From Synechocystis sp. PCC 7509 (GTDB lineage: Bacteria; Cyanobacteriota; Cyanobacteriia; Cyanobacteriales; Chroococcidiopsidaceae), in contig NZ_ALVU02000001.1 of the NCBI RefSeq assembly GCF_000332075.2, positions 1,071,192 to 1,135,191 on the forward strand: a DNA stretch of 64,000 nucleotides, read 5' to 3'. Below, in pieces: positions 61,596-64,000 of this stretch; position 1 is the first letter of the stretch; each line of letters starts with the position of its first letter. A program made the position numbers and the translations under genes. Below the pieces are notes generated by a model, which saw nothing but the letters and a program-made list of their open reading frames with translations, searched no databases and was not told the origin of the DNA.

Positions 61596-61739
61596 CTTCT
61601 TTGCCGGAAGTCCCGCGCTCTACCGGTACTCATTCAGCGCCGGGATGGATAGGCAGGCAGTGACGATTACATCCAAGTTTGTAGTTGAAACGCAGCTTCT
61701 ACGGGAAAGGGAATGAATGAGGAACTGCCAATCTATATT
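61596..61739. other. possible IS200/IS605 end remnant
   Basis: An imperfect hairpin (TCCCGCGCT at 61611-61619 with AGCGCCGGGA at 61636-61645) followed by GGATAGGCAGGC resembles a subterminal end of a TnpB-type element. No gene remains. The link is by impression only. Confidence 0.3.
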
Positions 61740-62799
61740 GGCTCTTAATGGATTCCAGGGATCTACTTGAGGAGACATCCCAGAAGAGATAGAAGTAGTG
61801 ATTTACCTCGTTTTCGCGTGTTGTGAACAAACTCAAAGAATCCCAGATACAGGGGTAACTTTTCTTGAGAAATGCCTCGGTGCGGTCTGAACCAAGACCG
61901 AAGTAAGGACCAGAAGCCTTCCATCGTATTCACATGGACTTCGCAGAATCCATCTCCATCTTCCAGAGCGAGCATACTCTCCCTTACCATGACAGACACT
62001 TTTATGGTCATACCCCCATTTAGATAGACGAGAGTAGATGCTATATTCATCAGTGTAGATAAGAGTCCCAGCTCCTATACTGCCTTGAATCAATGGTGCA
62101 ATTGTAGTCGGTTTTACGTTGGGAAGCATCTTGAGAACTACTTCTCCTTGGCGTTGAATCATCCCGAAAATCGGAGGTTTTTCTTTTGCCAGAGTTCCTC
62201 GTCCCGATTTTGATTTCAGACGACGGCATCGTCCTGTTCTACCTTTTTTTTGACTACTTCTGGCTATCCCTTATGTCCAGCGATGACCTACACTTCGTCC
62301 CACTCTACTTCTCCTTCCAAGCTGACCGTCGGTTTGTTTGCTACGATTCCAGAACGTAATTGTGTTGTCATTTGCCTATCATCAGCTTGATTGAGGTCGA
62401 GTTCAGTGGAGATTTGATGATTGGAGAGATTCAATCCCATCAGATATAAACACAGTATCCAAATCCGTAGAGGCTGATGATGTCCTGCCAAGATAGTATC
62501 GCTCAGGTCACCCGTAGCGTTTTTGGCAAGCCTTGCACTGGTAACGTTGGCGTAGAGGTTGAGTTTCATCAAATCCCTGCTTAACGACTTGATTGGACTT
62601 GCAACCTGGGCAAACTATACCAAGAGGCCATCGAATCTGGCGTAGGACTTCAAAACACTTAGCATCATCAATCAACGTTTGAAGATTTACCAGCGAGGGA
62701 TTGGTCATGGACTGGAATACGCGCTCCGTTTAGAACTCAAGGTATTATAACCCTTTGACCAGTCCTCCACTTCCAGATCCCTGGAATCCATTAAGAGCC
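61740..62799 (-). mobile_element. IS1595-family element, degraded
   Basis: Perfect 25-bp inverted repeats (61740-61764 and 62775-62799, starting GGCTCTTAATGGATTCCAGG) bound 1060 bp with a frameshifted transposase. No flanking direct repeat was seen, so the target duplication is lost or a rearrangement occurred. Confidence 0.85.
61763..62708 (-). pseudogene. IS1595-type transposase pseudogene
   Basis: Family sequence is scattered over at least three frames: a zinc ribbon (CPGCKSN, then CKACQKRYG), VEWDEV, YTDEYSIYSRL, and the HVNTMEGFWSLLRSW block of ISXO2-like transposases. Several frameshifts separate them. It cannot encode an active enzyme. Confidence 0.85.
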
Positions 62800-62834
62800 T
62801 TAATGTTTTGTTTTTGCCGTCCTTTGAGAGCAGA

Positions 62835-63245
62835 TTAAACGTCGATCGCCGAGTAATTTGAGATAATCTGCTGGTACTTTGTACTTACTTGCGCCAAATC
62901 ATAGGTAGGAGTAATGGTTTCAACTTTAAGCACCTTGAGTTGCCCAACACATTCGCTTACCTCCGTCAACTGTTCAGCCATTTGCAGTTTTGTAGTCACC
63001 GTCACTCCTGCTGAACAGACTGCCGCCAATAAACAGATTGGCTTCCAGTTTTTGTCGTTGCCGATCGTTCCTGCCGTACCAGCAAAGAGCGCCGCTAAGG
63101 CAGCGAGAATGATGCTTGTTGTCGTGTATCGATTATTGTTACGTTTGAGCGTATTCTTTTGTGCTTGCGCTTTTTCAAGGCTACTAGAGATTTGCTCTCT
63201 CATTGCATCAAATTGTGGTTCTGGAACAGTTGAGTTTGTATTCAT
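62835..63245 (-). CDS. small two-TM protein between insertion sequences
   Basis: 136 residues. A polar helical N-terminus (1-38) precedes two close TM helices (about 43-61 and 69-87, with a short GNDKNW loop) and a helical tail. The pattern resembles SLATT-type two-TM effector proteins, but without a recognised family motif. No partner nuclease or sensor gene remains beside it. Confidence 0.6.
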   Translation of the reverse strand: MNTNSTVPEPQFDAMREQISSSLEKAQAQKNTLKRNNNRYTTTSIILAALAALFAGTAGTIGNDKNWKPICLLAAVCSAGVTVTTKLQMAEQLTEVSECVGQLKVLKVETITPTYDLAQVSTKYQQIISNYSAIDV

Positions 63246-63298
63246 GGGTCTCTCCTCAAAACAAAATCAGAAGTATACTCACCTGCTTACAGCAGTTC

Positions 63299-64000
63299 TC
63301 AGTTGGGTGAAACATAGCAACAGCAATGGGTGAACCAGCCAATAATGTCTTGGAGTGTCACCGCAGCGAGAGCATCGGTAATTGCTTGGTCTAACTGAGC
63401 ATAGGTTCGTGCCGCTCTGGCACGCAGAAACTCTTTGACTTTTGACCAACAGTTTTCAATTGGTGAAAAATCTGGCGAATAGGGGGATAAATAAATGACT
63501 GTTGCGCCTACCGATTCAATTGCCTCACGGATACCATTAACTTTGTGGGCGGGCAAATTATCCATAACTACACACGCGCCTGTCCAGAGATTAGGCACTA
63601 ATACCTGTCCAGAGATTAGGCACTAATACCTGAGTCACATAGGTCTTGAATGCTAGAGCATCAGTTGCACCGGGAAAAGTAATTTCACCTACCAGCCCCC
63701 GTAGCGCCATTGCACCAATCAATGTTACATTTTGTCCGCGCCCGTAAGGAGCGTGGTTATAGGCGCGGCTGCCTCGGACAGAACGGGCATAACGCCGTGT
63801 CATTGCTAAGTTGGAGCCTGTCTCATCTACAAACACCAAATCCTCCAAGTTGACTGCTTCAATTTCATGCCAATATTCTACCCGCAACTGTTGTACTCGT
63901 TCGCTGTCTCGCTCCGTTGCGCGCAGAGTTTTTTTTTCTGGTAAGTTTGAGCTTTTGGACGTATCGTCCCATCGTAGCTCGACTGATCCTTACTCCAACA
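63299..64000 (-). pseudogene. IS630-family transposase, frameshifted
   Basis: DDE parts are present: [19 protein letters not shown], and [15 protein letters not shown]. An HTH part (VGVRISRATMGRYVQKLK) lies upstream in another frame across an A9 run (63929-63937). A 25-bp tandem duplication (63580-63629) breaks the frame again. The 5' end is outside the window. Confidence 0.85.
63580..63629. repeat. 25-bp tandem duplication inside the IS630 transposase
   Basis: Two exact copies (63580-63604 and 63605-63629, starting CTGTCCAGAG). A 25-bp unit is not a multiple of three, so it disrupts the frame between VLVPNLWTG and [11 protein letters not shown]. Confidence 0.92.

Noticed and set aside
62914..63333. 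Plus-strand frame over the two-TM gene
   Set aside because: It is antisense to the better-supported minus-strand ORF and rich in Ser, Ala and Cys without a recognisable domain.

Overview
The window is cyanobacterial chromosome. It carries photosystem I genes psaF, psaJ and psaL, a Tic22-family protein, a ClpP/ClpR pair, a Ycf52-type acetyltransferase and cobalamin and molybdopterin genes. The octamer GCGATCGC (HIP1), typical of many cyanobacteria, recurs throughout. The order psaF-psaJ-psaL, the many small cyanobacterial families and the load of degraded insertion sequences suggest a relative of the unicellular/heterocystous (Chroococcidiopsis/Nostoc-like) lineage. That placement is inference.

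Layout. 1-9.1 kb: the 3' part of a TPR-CHAT protease-like gene, a membrane GTPase, glutaminase, a Lin0512-family gene cut by a TnpB-only IS200/IS605-type element, polyphosphate kinase 2, a decayed short-chain dehydrogenase and an exported Mn superoxide dismutase. 9.3-20.1 kb: a chemotaxis-type operon (CheR-TPR, PATAN-receiver, double CheW, two MCPs with nearly identical signalling halves, CheA-receiver hybrid, CheB). 20.2-25.6 kb: guaA, cbiD, an MFS carrier and moaA. 25.7-37.3 kb is the accessory region: a DUF6888/DUF6887 pair, a DUF559 nuclease ORF bracketed by 38-bp inverted repeats, a type IIG restriction-modification gene split by an IS1-family element, a DUF1622 membrane protein, a long rod-like hairpin, and a two-gene SWIM / WGR-HEAT unit. 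37.8-61.6 kb is mostly housekeeping: rqcH-like, remA, gmk, psaL-psaJ-psaF, tsaD, a hydrolase, tRNA-Pro, tic22, prmC, tsaC, a degenerate histidine kinase, moaD, a DnaJ protein, clpP-clpR, an acyltransferase, a vWA protein, a PIN-TRAM protein, hemW, an MprF-like protein and a two-component pair. 61.6-64 kb is a graveyard of insertion sequences (IS1595-type and IS630-type, both frameshifted) around one small two-TM protein.

The best-supported unusual observations come from junction reading. Removing the TnpB element between TTAC and its TCAA end restores the first codons of the Lin0512 gene exactly. Removing the IS1 element plus one target duplication restores one uninterrupted 1261-residue restriction-modification protein. 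The DUF559 ORF lies inside a transposase-less 434-bp unit with 37/38 matching ends. The WGR-HEAT/SWIM pair is the best candidate for an undescribed multi-protein system, but its function cannot be read from sequence alone.
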